A DNA stretch of 64,000 nt from Deltaproteobacteria bacterium (lineage in GTDB: Bacteria > Bdellovibrionota > Bdellovibrionia > Bdellovibrionales > JAMPXM01). Both the position numbers and the translations under genes were made by a program. Positions 17,778-26,577 of the stretch are shown here, in pieces. Location of the stretch: NCBI GenBank assembly GCA_017302795.1, contig JAFLCB010000007.1:62001-126000 (forward strand), read 5' to 3'. Below the pieces are notes generated by a model. That model saw only the letters and a program-made list of their open reading frames with translations, ran no database searches and had not been told where the DNA came from. Positions within the stretch are counted from its first letter, which is position 1; every line of letters starts with the position of its first letter.

Positions 17778-18725
17778 TTACGGGGCGGGCTGGGGCACCG
17801 TCAAGTCAGTCAAGCTGGACAAGTTCGACACGTTCGTCCATTTCTGGATTCCAGATGCTAGCGACTCGGAGAGAGCGATTTGATACGTTTCCTGTGTCAG
17901 CCGCGCCCCTTCTCGCTTGTGACTGAGAAAGCCTACCTCGACTAGAACTGACGGCATGGCGACATGTGAGACTAAAAAGAAAGGCGCTTGCCGAATGGCT
18001 CTTCCTGAGGATTTGCTCACGCCAGCTAAGGGGGCCGCCTTATTCCATTCGTTGTTCAGCTGAATGGCGAGTTCGCTTGAAAATTTGACGCGAGCACTGC
18101 GGTCAAGATCTTCAAGAATACTTTTCACGTCGTGGCGGACTCGGGGATTTTCAATGTTGACCGCAGGAAGTCGTGACGCTTCCGCCACGCGAAGCCCAGC
18201 TTGTGCCACACGATCAGTGGTCAGATCGGTCGAGAGAGATTCGCCGTGTTGATGTCCATTGGAATCGCTGCCGCGATTGTTTTCGCGGTTAGCTAAAAAA
18301 AGAGCCTCCTCATCGGCCGGCACTTGATTCTGAAAATAGAACTCCTTTCCGTAGGCTCGAGTATCTGTCGAAGAGTTTAAATGGATACTCACGAAAAGAT
18401 CTGCTTTCGCGCGATTTGCGATCAGCGCTCGATTTTCTAAGGACACCCATTCGTCTTTTTCTCGGGTGTAGATAACTTTGAGTCCGGCTTTTTTAAGGCG
18501 ATCGCCGACGAGCTTTGTGATTCTCAGCGCGATTTCACTTTCTATTGCACCGCCGTTACTGGCTCCAGTATCGTGACCGCCGTGGCCTGGATCGAGGACC
18601 ACCAACCGCTGGGTTTTTGAAGATCCTAGAAGTGGATTGTCCCCAATCGCGTTGTTCGCCATGGCGGTGGCGGCGAAGTGGCATAACAATGCGGCGGTTA
18701 TCGAAATAAACGTGGGAACATTCAT
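17778..18725 (-). CDS. N-acetylmuramoyl-L-alanine amidase (Amidase_3)
   Basis: Zinc amidase that cuts the stem peptide from MurNAc in the periplasm. The signal peptide is at residues 1-23 ([12 protein letters not shown]). Zinc and catalytic motifs of the AmiC type are seen in order: [33 protein letters not shown] and [15 protein letters not shown]. No AMIN or SPOR domain is present, so septal targeting is not evident. It shares the strand with rph-rdgB and starts 62 bases downstream of a strong terminator, so its promoter should lie in 18726-18790. Confidence 0.93.
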   Translation of the reverse strand: MNVPTFISITAALLCHFAATAMANNAIGDNPLLGSSKTQRLVVLDPGHGGHDTGASNGGAIESEIALRITKLVGDRLKKAGLKVIYTREKDEWVSLENRALIANRAKADLFVSIHLNSSTDTRAYGKEFYFQNQVPADEEALFLANRENNRGSDSNGHQHGESLSTDLTTDRVAQAGLRVAEASRLPAVNIENPRVRHDVKSILEDLDRSARVKFSSELAIQLNNEWNKAAPLAGVSKSSGRAIRQAPFFLVSHVAMPSVLVEVGFLSHKREGARLTQETYQIALSESLASGIQKWTNVSNLSSLTDLTVPQPAP

Positions 18726-18787
18726 CTCTCAATTATCTTTTGTTCTCGAGTTTAGCGCTACGGGCCTTGGTCTTAACTTCGACGGGC

Positions 18788-18830
18788 AAAAAAAAAGCGG
18801 CCTGGCTTTAGGGGGGGGTGCCAGACCGCT
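18788..18830 (-). terminator. Strong rho-independent terminator on the minus strand
   Basis: Stem AGCGGTCTGGC / GCCAGGCCGCT (10 of 11 positions paired) closing a C-rich loop, followed by nine T on the minus strand (18788-18796 read in reverse). No recognised gene lies between it and the end of the HNH gene 290 bases upstream. Confidence 0.85.
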
Positions 18831-18949
18831 CAAAGGGGGTGCCTTACCTTAGAGCAACAGCGGGACCAGCCGGGCAGTCGCGCGGTGCCAACCGTTAAGA
18901 TATTGAAATTCTTTGCGACTGAGTTATCGAGTCGCATTATTTACGTCTC
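18788..18949 (-). ncRNA. Candidate small RNA ending at the 18788 terminator
   Basis: The gap 18726-19118 has no convincing coding frame. On the minus strand a possible promoter (TTGGCG at 18984-18979, 17-base spacer, TACACA at 18961-18956) would give a transcript of about 160 bases ending at the terminator. It would contain a 7-bp hairpin TGCGACT/AGTCGCA (18914-18936). I could not match it to 6S, SRP, RNase P or tmRNA signatures. It could instead be the untranslated end of an HNH transcript. Confidence 0.3.
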
Positions 18950-19118
18950 GGGAAGTGTGTACAAACTTTAGTCGGTGTCGCCAATCGCCGTCTCTCCAGC
19001 CGGGGGCTCAAAATTTTCCAGCCGAGGTCTCCGTGGGTCTCCGTTTAAACGGCGGGTGGGTTTACCTAGTCCTACGAACTCTCAGGATCAAGTGTTCAAC
19101 TGCGTTTGGATCGGATCC

Positions 19119-20267
19119 TCAACTTCCGCCGGCGGAAGTGGCCCGGTCTAGAAGGAGTGGGATGGCAGGCAGTGGATGTGGCGCACTCACGAGCGGCGAG
19201 ATCGTGGGCCGAAATGGCTGCATCTTGCTTCGGCCGAAAATATCAGTCGTCAAAAGTCGGTGATGGGCGCGACAAAGGAGCCGCAAATTATTCGGTTCGT
19301 CACTTCCACCATGCGCCCGTGGCTTAACATGATCAAACTCGAGCGTGTGTTTCGAAAAGCACCGGCTGCCATTCGCTGTGCGAAATTCGCACCTAGATTC
19401 AGCTCGAACCCAAACCAGACGTTTAGTTGCTAAAGGCAGCGATTTCATTTCAGGTGCCTTCTGGTGTAGTTCATTTTTCGATTCGCCTAATCGCTCGCGC
19501 GCTACCGAATCACTTCCTCGTTTGCGTTCCGCCGAATCACTTCCGCCGGCGGAAGTAAACTTCTTTAAATTTGCCCCTTCCAATTTTAAACGGGTCTCGT
19601 CTTTAAACGATGGCTTTCGATTTCCTAAAAGCGGTGCTTCTCCACGTTGACGTTTCTTTCTGGCAGATTCGGCGCGCACAAGACGCAAGATCAGTTCTTT
19701 TGCAGTCTGCGGTTGGCTGGATAGTCTTCGCAGTTCGTCGATGGATTGCATTTCATCTTCTGTGAGTTCCAAAACGATTCGAGCGCCGCCATTGTTCAAG
19801 GGCTGTTCAGTGCTTTCGAATTTCATCGGCGCTAAATCAAACTTCTCAATCAGCCCCAATTCGGCTTTTCTTCTTGAAAGGTCTTCAACAGCCGCAAGGA
19901 CCGTGCGTCGTTCGTCGATCGAGACCTTGCGATTTTCACGTTTCGCATTTTGTTTGAGCGATGATTCTGTCATAGCCAAAACGCTTAACGATAGTTTGCC
20001 GGTCTCAATTTTCTCTTCGAGCTCTGGCAATTCGCGAAGGGCTCGCATCGCGACAATTCGCCGCTGTGCTGCCGATTCGGAATATTTCAAGTGGTCGACG
20101 CAATAGGAAAAGAGACTTGAGAATCCCAGGCGCGCAAAGAGTTCGCGTCGTTCCACTTCGCGCAAGAGATGAAGCACTTCGACCGTTAAACGTCGCTCTT
20201 CACGAACTGCGAGGCTTAGCTTTTCGGCCAACGCATCATTTGAAATTTTGCAAAGTTCTATTTTCAT
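19119..20267 (-). CDS. DUF222-type HNH endonuclease-like protein carrying palindromic inserts
   Basis: The N-terminal helical part (VLHLLREVERRELFARLG, YSESAAQRRIVAMRAL) is the DUF222-like domain found in multicopy HNH genes. The C-terminal HNH nuclease motif reads LEFDHVKPRAHGGSD then NLRLLCRAHHRL. ATG 20267 is preceded by AGGAGG 6 bases upstream; an in-frame upstream ATG (20312) lacks one. Two copies of an 18-bp palindrome lie inside: one codes TSAGGS in the linker, the other codes TSAGGS followed directly by the stop. DNA target is unknown. The C terminus may have been replaced by the second palindrome. Confidence 0.85.
   Translation of the reverse strand: MKIELCKISNDALAEKLSLAVREERRLTVEVLHLLREVERRELFARLGFSSLFSYCVDHLKYSESAAQRRIVAMRALRELPELEEKIETGKLSLSVLAMTESSLKQNAKRENRKVSIDERRTVLAAVEDLSRRKAELGLIEKFDLAPMKFESTEQPLNNGGARIVLELTEDEMQSIDELRRLSSQPQTAKELILRLVRAESARKKRQRGEAPLLGNRKPSFKDETRLKLEGANLKKFTSAGGSDSAERKRGSDSVARERLGESKNELHQKAPEMKSLPLATKRLVWVRAESRCEFRTANGSRCFSKHTLEFDHVKPRAHGGSDEPNNLRLLCRAHHRLLTTDIFGRSKMQPFRPTISPLVSAPHPLPAIPLLLDRATSAGGS
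19122..19139. repeat. 18-bp palindrome, copy 1 (end of the HNH gene)
   Basis: ACTTCCGCCGGCGGAAGT, perfect self-complement. Read on the minus strand it encodes the last residues TSAGGS, and the TGA stop follows immediately. Confidence 0.9.
19539..19556. repeat. 18-bp palindrome, copy 2 (inside the HNH gene)
   Basis: Identical to copy 1 over all 18 bases and read in the same phase (TSAGGS), in the low-complexity linker between the DUF222 and HNH parts. Confidence 0.9.
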
Positions 20268-20742
20268 TTGTCCTCCTGGTGTTTCGAAGACGAGGATATC
20301 ATCGGTTTTCAAAATTGGTTTTTTCGCACTAGGACCGGTTTTAAGCGCATTTGAGTTTTGAATTCGCGGTGGGCCTTGGTTTTAAAACTGCGCCTTAGGA
20401 GCCATGCGGTGAGCGCGCTGAGCAAGGCTTTAGGTGTGACTCTGAGCCTTTGAAATCGAGGGCGATGATGTTGCGCGAAAACGTGGTCAAGAAAAATCAG
20501 TTTTGCCGGTTTTCGATTTAAGATCTTAAATCTTTCCCGCAAGTCGCTCATGATCAATTGCATTGCATTTTGGTATCCACGCTCATGTAAAAAGACACCT
20601 CCGCCGGCGGAAGTGCGAACTTTCAATATGCTGGGTAACGCTGATCCCTGTCGATCACGGCAAAAAGATCCGGCGCCAGCAAAGCCTTTTGACATGCAAC
20701 AAAACTAGACACGGTTTACGTGCTAGATCATATTTCATGGGC
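20268..20742. other. Intergenic stretch without a recognised gene
   Basis: Upstream of the HNH gene. A 129-codon minus-strand frame (20309-20695) exists but has no recognisable family and a basic, low-quality composition. Visible structure: the 18-bp palindrome GATTTAAGATCTTAAATC at 20515-20532 and the third copy of the HNH-associated palindrome. It may hold remnants of a lost gene. Confidence 0.5.
20597..20614. repeat. 18-bp palindrome, copy 3 (one mismatch)
   Basis: ACCTCCGCCGGCGGAAGT, one base different from copies 1 and 2, located between the HNH gene and the next gene. Confidence 0.85.
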
Positions 20743-20919
20743 ATGAAGAAACTTATACCCATCGTGATTTTAGCGACTCCTGCCATGATCCTGTTTTTGA
20801 GTATGAAACTGGGCATCCATTTCATCGTTTCGAATGCTGCTGACTTCCGCGGAAGTGACGATGCCTTTTGTTCAGGATCTCGTCACAAATCCAAGAATGT
20901 GAATTTGCTCGGACGTTAA
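20743..20919 (+). CDS. Possible small membrane protein (weak)
   Basis: 58 residues: MKKLIPIVILATPAMILF begins a clear membrane or signal segment, followed by a polar tail. There is no good ribosome site and the 3' end overlaps the convergent gene at 20872 by 48 bases. A shortened relative of the palindrome lies within it (20843-20856). It may be a relic or a chance frame. Confidence 0.22.
   Translation: MKKLIPIVILATPAMILFLSMKLGIHFIVSNAADFRGSDDAFCSGSRHKSKNVNLLGR
20843..20856. repeat. 14-bp shortened palindrome, copy 4
   Basis: ACTTCCGCGGAAGT: same arms as copies 1-3 with a shorter centre, 229 bases from copy 3. Confidence 0.6.
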
Positions 20920-21696
20920 AATCCACGGGCAAATGGTGCGAGGGCGTCCAAGCCAGTAGGTAACGTGATCGGTCCAAACCAAGGGCGCCGGCAGATCGCT
21001 GAGCTGGCCAAAAAACTGATCAGAAAGTCGGCCTATCAGCTCCTGAACGGTGCGAGGACTGTATTCCGATTCAGGCAGATGAAGGTCGAGCTCCGCAATT
21101 TCGCGGGCAGTGCTGGCTGAAAGAGCCGGTACCGTCACCGAGTACAGATCGTGCAGACTTGCAGTTGAAAAGCGCCTAGTCGCTTCAAGCAATAGGGAGC
21201 GAGCTTCCGCTTCTGTCCGCAGATAATCCTTTTCATGAAAGGCCATTTGTCCTAGGCAGCCAAAAAACAGAACCCCGGTCGTCTGTGGATCATAATTTTT
21301 TAGAAACATGGAAAACTCATCGGTTTCGCGACTGAAGTAGGGGAGAAGGTCGCTCCGATGAATCCAATCCATGCGCCTCGGTCTTGTCCGATCAGCACCT
21401 GCCCAACCAGGAAAACGCAGTTTGAAAATCCATTTCGCAAGTCGGTCAGGTTCAATCACGACTACCTGCTGGATTTCAGACCAGATGTTGTCATCAATCA
21501 GATAGGCAGCGCTGGGGCCCACCAGAATCAACGTCTTAAAGCTATGCGACTCGACCCAGTCGCGAACCCAGCTGGACACACGGCGCCGAGTCGGGTTCCA
21601 TGAACCATCTGGGTTGAAGCATTTAATCAGGCTTCGCGCCGCGCGTGCGTGGTAGACGAGTCCGCCAGAGGCCGTTATCATAAATCTCCAATTCAT
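20872..21696 (-). CDS. Hypothetical protein with a methyltransferase-like Rossmann segment
   Basis: 274 residues, no signal peptide. A Rossmann-like stretch (FKTLILVGPSAAYLIDD, then QQVVVIEPDRLAKWIF) resembles SAM- or nucleotide-binding motif I and the acidic end of strand 2. Further family assignment is not possible by eye. It is divergent from greB with only 23 bases between the two start codons, so each promoter must lie partly inside the other gene. An unrecognised methyltransferase is the best guess. Confidence 0.7.
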   Translation of the reverse strand: MNWRFMITASGGLVYHARAARSLIKCFNPDGSWNPTRRRVSSWVRDWVESHSFKTLILVGPSAAYLIDDNIWSEIQQVVVIEPDRLAKWIFKLRFPGWAGADRTRPRRMDWIHRSDLLPYFSRETDEFSMFLKNYDPQTTGVLFFGCLGQMAFHEKDYLRTEAEARSLLLEATRRFSTASLHDLYSVTVPALSASTAREIAELDLHLPESEYSPRTVQELIGRLSDQFFGQLSDLPAPLVWTDHVTYWLGRPRTICPWILTSEQIHILGFVTRS

Positions 21697-21719
21697 TCAC
21701 CATCTCGCGGGTAAGAGTT

Positions 21720-22301
21720 ATGAGCAAGGCATTCGTCAAAGAAGATCAAGATCAGGAAGAAGACTTAGAAACGCCTGATGATGGCGACCTAGACTCCAAT
21801 GACGAGCCAAAGTTTCATAGCAAGAAAAACTACATTACCGACCGCGGCTTCGAGCGGCTGCGAGCCGAGCTTCACGAGCTTTTATATAGTGAGCGGCCGA
21901 AACTAGTAGAGGTGGTTGCGTGGGCGGCGAGCAATGGAGATCGGTCCGAAAATGCGGACTACACTTATGGAAAAAAAAGGCTGCGCGAGATTGATCGTCG
22001 CATTCGATTTCTTCAGCGACGAATGGATATTGCTGAGATCGTCGTGCCGGAAAACCAAAAAGGTGATCGCGTGCTTTTTGGTGCAACGGTGACGGTCCTC
22101 GATGAAGCCGACGCGCAAAGAATATATAAAGTTGTGGGCATCGACGAAACCGACGCCAAAGTTGGAAAAATCAGTTGGATTTCGCCGATAGGAAAAGCGT
22201 TGCTACAGGCAAAAGTGGGCGAGGCCGTTTTACTTCAAACACCAAAGGGCGAAGAAGAGCTCGAAATTTTGAAAGTTGAGTTTAAAAAAATTGAAGAGTG
22301 A
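21720..22301 (+). CDS. greB: Transcription elongation factor GreB
   Basis: Rescues backtracked RNA polymerase by stimulating transcript cleavage. The coiled-coil domain ends in the functional acidic tip (SNGDRSENADYTYGKK) and the C-terminal domain (GDRVLFGATVTVLDE, ISWISPIGKALLQAKVGE) is of the Gre type. The tip and the RRIRFLQRRMD helix favour GreB over GreA. A charged 35-residue N-terminal extension precedes the usual start (NYITDRGFERL). AAGAG is positioned before the ATG. The MBL gene follows at once. Confidence 0.93.
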   Translation: MSKAFVKEDQDQEEDLETPDDGDLDSNDEPKFHSKKNYITDRGFERLRAELHELLYSERPKLVEVVAWAASNGDRSENADYTYGKKRLREIDRRIRFLQRRMDIAEIVVPENQKGDRVLFGATVTVLDEADAQRIYKVVGIDETDAKVGKISWISPIGKALLQAKVGEAVLLQTPKGEEELEILKVEFKKIEE

Positions 22302-22305
22302 ACAT

Positions 22306-23343
22306 TTGAATATTGAAGAAAATCAATTCGGCGTTCGTCTGTGGGGAACCCGAGGTTCGATTCCAGCTCCCAAAACTCCGGAGATGCTCTATGCGCGACT
22401 TCGCGATACCTTGATTGGATTTGTAAATCAGCATCCGACAGTTCCGGCGGGGCGAGCAGACAAATTCGTTGATGAGTATTTAGGTGGTCTTCCGAAGTGG
22501 CACACTTCGGGTTTTGGCGGAGACACATCTTGCGTAGAGGTAGTGGGAGCCCGTGAACCGGTCATCATCGACGCGGGTTCTGGACTTCGTCGACTGGGTG
22601 AAAAATTGATGGCGGGCGCATGCGGAAAGGGCCAAGGAATTGTGCATCTTTTATTTACGCACTTCCATTGGGACCATGTTATAGGGCTGCCGTTTTTTAC
22701 GCCGGTTTTCATTCCCGGAAACGAAATTCATATTTATGCTGTCCAGCCAGATTTAGAAGAGTGTGTTCAGCAGGTTTTTAAAAAGCCGTTTTTTCCGGTG
22801 CCGTTTGCCGAGCTGGGCGCGAAGATAGTTTTTCACCGGCTGGAGCCGAGAAAGCCTTTTCAACTTTCTTCGCTGACCATTACTCCCTATATGCTTGATC
22901 ATCCCGACCCGTGCTGGGGGTATCGAATTGATGCAAGTACCGTTGCGGGCAAAAAATCATATGCTCACTGCGTAGACAGCGAGGCGACTAGGGTGCTCCC
23001 CATCGACCTTGGCGAGGACGTGGCTCTCTATCGCGACGCGGATCTCTGCTACTTCGACGCGCAATACACGTTGCACGAGTTTTTAAATCATATGAACTGG
23101 GGTCACTCGACGGCTCCCATTGGTTTAGAGATGGCTCTTCGCGAAGGAGTTCGAAAAATTTTGTTCGCCCACCATGACCCAGCGGCGAGTGATCTTAAAA
23201 TTTCCGATGCGGAACGCCAAACCGGTGAATTCTTTGCTTCTTACCAATTAGCGGCGCAAAAAGGCGGACGGAGTTTACCACCTCTCGAGTGGTCATTTGC
23301 GCGCGATGGAGAATATTTTGCGCTCGGAACTTTAATTCGGTGA
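22306..23343 (+). CDS. MBL-fold metallohydrolase
   Basis: Metallo-beta-lactamase fold hydrolase. Metal-binding motif LLFTHFHWDHVIGLPFF, further His in YMLDHPDPCWGY and MNWGHSTAPIG, and a C-terminal FAHHDP. The N terminus VRLWGTRGSIPAP is typical of the phosphodiesterase-like subgroup (PhnP/RNase Z-like). TTG 22306 has GAAGAG 7 bases ahead and lies just after the greB stop; an earlier in-frame TTG (22276) would overlap greB. Substrate unknown. Confidence 0.85.
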   Translation: MNIEENQFGVRLWGTRGSIPAPKTPEMLYARLRDTLIGFVNQHPTVPAGRADKFVDEYLGGLPKWHTSGFGGDTSCVEVVGAREPVIIDAGSGLRRLGEKLMAGACGKGQGIVHLLFTHFHWDHVIGLPFFTPVFIPGNEIHIYAVQPDLEECVQQVFKKPFFPVPFAELGAKIVFHRLEPRKPFQLSSLTITPYMLDHPDPCWGYRIDASTVAGKKSYAHCVDSEATRVLPIDLGEDVALYRDADLCYFDAQYTLHEFLNHMNWGHSTAPIGLEMALREGVRKILFAHHDPAASDLKISDAERQTGEFFASYQLAAQKGGRSLPPLEWSFARDGEYFALGTLIR

Positions 23344-23357
23344 AAGTGAGCTAGTTC

Positions 23358-25202
23358 ATGCTGAAGACGTTTTTTAAAACGATGTTTTCGTCTCTCCTCG
23401 GAATTCTTGCAGCGGTGTTAATCGCGTTCGTCCTAATTCCCTTGCTGATCGTCGGAATCGCGGGGTCGGCAAATTGGTCCAAGCGCGAAATCTTGCACCC
23501 AAAATCAGTTTTGCACGTTCTGTTAGACGGCGAAATTATCGACAGTGCGCCAACCGTCGATTGGATGTTTGAAGACGGACGCACAAAGACAAGACTGCAA
23601 AAGTTGATCAAGGCGATCCGATTGGCACGCGATGACTCGCGGATTGTTGGAGTCGTAGTCGATATTAGAAACCCTTCGATTGGCTGGGCGTCTGCGACTG
23701 CGATTCGGCGGGAACTCGTAGCGTTCAAAGAAGCAAAGAAATTTTCCTTCACTTATGCCGACCGGTTGAATGAACTGGGGTTTTACATTGCGAGCGGAAC
23801 CGATCGAACCGTAATGCAGCCACACGGTGACATCGAGTTAGATGGACTTGCATCTGAAGTTCCGTTCATGAAGGGACTTTTCGCGAAGCTCGAAGTGAAG
23901 CCTACCATTTTCAGGGTAGGAAAGTTTAAAGCGGCAGTTGAGCCTTTTATTTTAGATAAGATGAGTGATGAAAATCGCGAGCAAACTCGAGTTCTGGTTG
24001 ACGATTTGTGGTCAGAAGTTCGCGCCTCGATTGCCGGATCGGCGAAGGTTTCAGTGGAAGAGCTTGATGGCTGGATGTCCAATTTGGAACTTAGGTCCGT
24101 CGAAGATGCAAAACGAGTGCGACTCATTTCGGATCTGATGTTCACTGATGAATTTGATACTCTGGTTCGTGGAGCTGCGGGATGGACGGCGGACGAAGAG
24201 TTAAAGTATGTGACCGCTTCGCGAATGGCGGCCGAGGCGCCGAGTGCCAAAGGTGGCGAGAAACGAAAAATCGCGCTTGTCATCGCCGAAGGCGAAATTG
24301 TTAAAGGCGAGGGCGGCCGGGGACAAATTGGCGATGATACATTCATGAGTGCCCTTTATGAGATTGACCAGGATCCCGATGTTGCGGCGGTCGTCTTGCG
24401 CGTCAACAGTCCCGGTGGCGACGCCCTTGCCAGTGATATTCTATGGCGCCAGCTGACTGTTCTTGATGAAAAGCGTCCGGTCGTTGCGTCGATGGGTGAT
24501 ATCGCCGCATCAGGAGGCTATTATATGGCCGTCGGTGCGAGGCATATTGTGACAGAGCCCACTACGATCACGGGTTCAATCGGTGTGTTCGGCTTGTTGT
24601 TCAATGCCGAGAGCTTGTTTAAAAACAAACTGGGCGTCTTGTTTGATCGTGTCTCGACACATCGGCATTCTGATTATGGTGGGATGACTCGTTCGCTCGA
24701 TCCGAAAGAGTCGGCGTCGATTCAGTCGTCGGTAGAAAAAACCTATCGTCGATTCATCGATGTCGTGGCGCAAAGCCGTGGTTTCGAAAAAATTGAGGAC
24801 GTCGAAGCGCTGGCAGAGGGCCGCGTTTGGTCCGGCACTCGCGCAATTCAAATTGGGTTGGCAGATGAAGTCGGTGGTCTCGATCGTGCTCTTGCAAAGG
24901 CCGCAGAATTTGCGGGTCTCGGGGACGCATACGAAATTGAAATTTTCCCGAAACCAGTGGACCATCTTGAGAAATTTTTTGAAACATTGGCGGACGGCAG
25001 TGAAACAGGAAAAATTTTCGGTTTTTGGCAGGCCCCTGCAGTGCGGGGATTTTTGCAAAACGTGCTAGGCGTCGGGGGCGATTTCGAAGAAACGCGATTT
25101 AAAAGTCTTCACTCCGCAGCTGGCGTTTTAGAACATGCCGCAAGATCAAATAAGCCAGCAACTTTAGCCCGAGAAAATTTGTCCCCGCTCGCAATCCAAT
25201 AA
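23358..25202 (+). CDS. sppA: Signal peptide peptidase SppA, long (67K) form
   Basis: Membrane-bound serine protease that degrades cleaved signal peptides in the periplasm. One N-terminal membrane anchor (LGILAAVLIAFVLIPLLIVGI), then two tandem ClpP-like domains as in E. coli SppA. Catalytic Ser385 is in DIAASGGYYMA and the general base is Lys191 in FKAAVEPF. VVLRVNSPGGDALASD is the usual subunit-interface motif. Length 614 aa agrees with the long form. It starts 14 bases after the MBL gene. Confidence 0.95.
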   Translation: MLKTFFKTMFSSLLGILAAVLIAFVLIPLLIVGIAGSANWSKREILHPKSVLHVLLDGEIIDSAPTVDWMFEDGRTKTRLQKLIKAIRLARDDSRIVGVVVDIRNPSIGWASATAIRRELVAFKEAKKFSFTYADRLNELGFYIASGTDRTVMQPHGDIELDGLASEVPFMKGLFAKLEVKPTIFRVGKFKAAVEPFILDKMSDENREQTRVLVDDLWSEVRASIAGSAKVSVEELDGWMSNLELRSVEDAKRVRLISDLMFTDEFDTLVRGAAGWTADEELKYVTASRMAAEAPSAKGGEKRKIALVIAEGEIVKGEGGRGQIGDDTFMSALYEIDQDPDVAAVVLRVNSPGGDALASDILWRQLTVLDEKRPVVASMGDIAASGGYYMAVGARHIVTEPTTITGSIGVFGLLFNAESLFKNKLGVLFDRVSTHRHSDYGGMTRSLDPKESASIQSSVEKTYRRFIDVVAQSRGFEKIEDVEALAEGRVWSGTRAIQIGLADEVGGLDRALAKAAEFAGLGDAYEIEIFPKPVDHLEKFFETLADGSETGKIFGFWQAPAVRGFLQNVLGVGGDFEETRFKSLHSAAGVLEHAARSNKPATLARENLSPLAIQ

Positions 25203-25440
25203 AAACTTCGACACTCCGTGGGTTTTCACTCACGTTGTGCCCAGCAGTTTGACAGCGAAGTTACAGAAAACTGACAACGAAGTTGCCTCGTGACGCGTTT
25301 ATTTACTCGTCGTTGGTCAAGTTTGATGCGTCTCAGACTGACTCGCTAAAATCGTCATTTCTGAACCTTTCAGCCTAAAGCCCATTTCTTGCGACCCCGA
25401 AAAGACTAATGTCGAGGATTATTGAACGTTGGGGGCAGGC

Positions 25441-26478
25441 ATGAATCAAAATCGAGATGACCACGGGAAAACGGTGGATGAGGCAGCTGAGGGGCTGACG
25501 CGTGCACCGCTAATCAAACGGTTTGGGTTTCTTTTGTTAACAGGCGCAGTGTCCACATCACTCTTTTATACAAACTGCGATGGCGGTTTTAAATACGATC
25601 CCAACAGCGGTCAGCTTTCAAGCTTGGGCGGTGATGGATCCCAACCCAGTGGTGACTTAAAAGTTACGACCTTTAGTCCGGCAGGAATGGTTGTTCCGGA
25701 AGGCCAATCGTTTGAAGGCGGCGTCGAATATCGTCTTGTTGCAACTGCAACGGGGATTCAAACTGCCAGTCTCGCATGGCAGCTGACTGAAAATACTGGC
25801 AATTGTGTGATGAGAAACGGTTCGGGACCCGAAACCCGTTATCTTCAGTGCGATCGTTCGGGACGCGTGTCGGTTCAGACTTCCGCGAGTTTTCCTGATG
25901 GTCGCCAAGCAGTTGCATCTGTACCGCGAACGACAGCGGATTTAATCGCCGACTCTTGTGGCCCAAGCACAGATGATCGAGTGGTATTTCGAATTCCTGC
26001 AGCCACTGGCACAAGTCCATGGAACTCTTCAACTTCGCCGGTACTTGCATTTGTTGGTCAGACAGTCCGTATTTGTAACAACGATTCTCGAGGACATCGT
26101 CTTCATACGGGTGGGAATCCTTGTGCGCATCAAAATAACACGATGATGAACGGACAATTTTATGATTGCTCGATCAACAGCACTGCCGGGGCAAATGCCG
26201 CGACCGGAATTGTTGGTGGGACATATGACCATGACATCGGCACCAATGCTGCGTTTTATGTTCGGGTTTTAAGTGGGCAAGCGCTGTACGCAGACGCCGC
26301 GCAGTCGACGACGGCGCAGTCATGTGCAAGCTGTCACAACGGAATAGCCAATTCAACAAAGCGTGGACGAAACTTTGGACAGATCAAAGCGGCCATTGCT
26401 TCTGTTCCGCAAATGGCAGGGTTTCAAACACAGTTAACAGACGACGAGATTCGCGCGATTGCATATGCGCTTCGGTAA
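25441..26478 (+). CDS. Cupredoxin-like and cytochrome c lipoprotein, paralog A
   Basis: Exported protein (hydrophobic run RFGFLLLTGAVSTSLF ending YTNCDGG, Cys probably lipidated) with an N-terminal Ig-like region, a central cupredoxin-like region (FVGQTVRICNNDSRGHRLHT) and a C-terminal single-haem cytochrome c segment with CASCH (26323-26337) and a distal Met. Potential copper ligands are HRLH, CAHQ and YDHDIG. The adjacent gene is a clear paralog. I chose ATG 25441; an in-frame TTG lies 12 bases upstream. A role in periplasmic electron transfer is inference. Confidence 0.72.
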   Translation: MNQNRDDHGKTVDEAAEGLTRAPLIKRFGFLLLTGAVSTSLFYTNCDGGFKYDPNSGQLSSLGGDGSQPSGDLKVTTFSPAGMVVPEGQSFEGGVEYRLVATATGIQTASLAWQLTENTGNCVMRNGSGPETRYLQCDRSGRVSVQTSASFPDGRQAVASVPRTTADLIADSCGPSTDDRVVFRIPAATGTSPWNSSTSPVLAFVGQTVRICNNDSRGHRLHTGGNPCAHQNNTMMNGQFYDCSINSTAGANAATGIVGGTYDHDIGTNAAFYVRVLSGQALYADAAQSTTAQSCASCHNGIANSTKRGRNFGQIKAAIASVPQMAGFQTQLTDDEIRAIAYALR

Positions 26479-26577
26479 AGTGTTTCAATTTGGTGCAGCC
26501 GGTGTTTTTTCGAAATACGTTTCGCAAATTTGTGGGATCCTAGTGTCAGTGGGGGACGAGAGTCCTAGGGGGCGAAA

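Noticed and set aside
18840-18900. SAM-type or other riboswitch on the plus strand
   Set aside because: A few GGGAC and GCCAACC-like pieces recall riboswitch consensus, but no plus-strand gene follows for about 1.9 kb and the full pattern is absent.
20309-20695. Transposase or REP-associated protein next to the palindromes
   Set aside because: The 128-residue minus-strand frame shows no HUH or other transposase motif by eye.
24576-25058. 160-codon minus-strand frame inside sppA
   Set aside because: Antisense to a well conserved protein; Cys/Phe-rich chance sequence.
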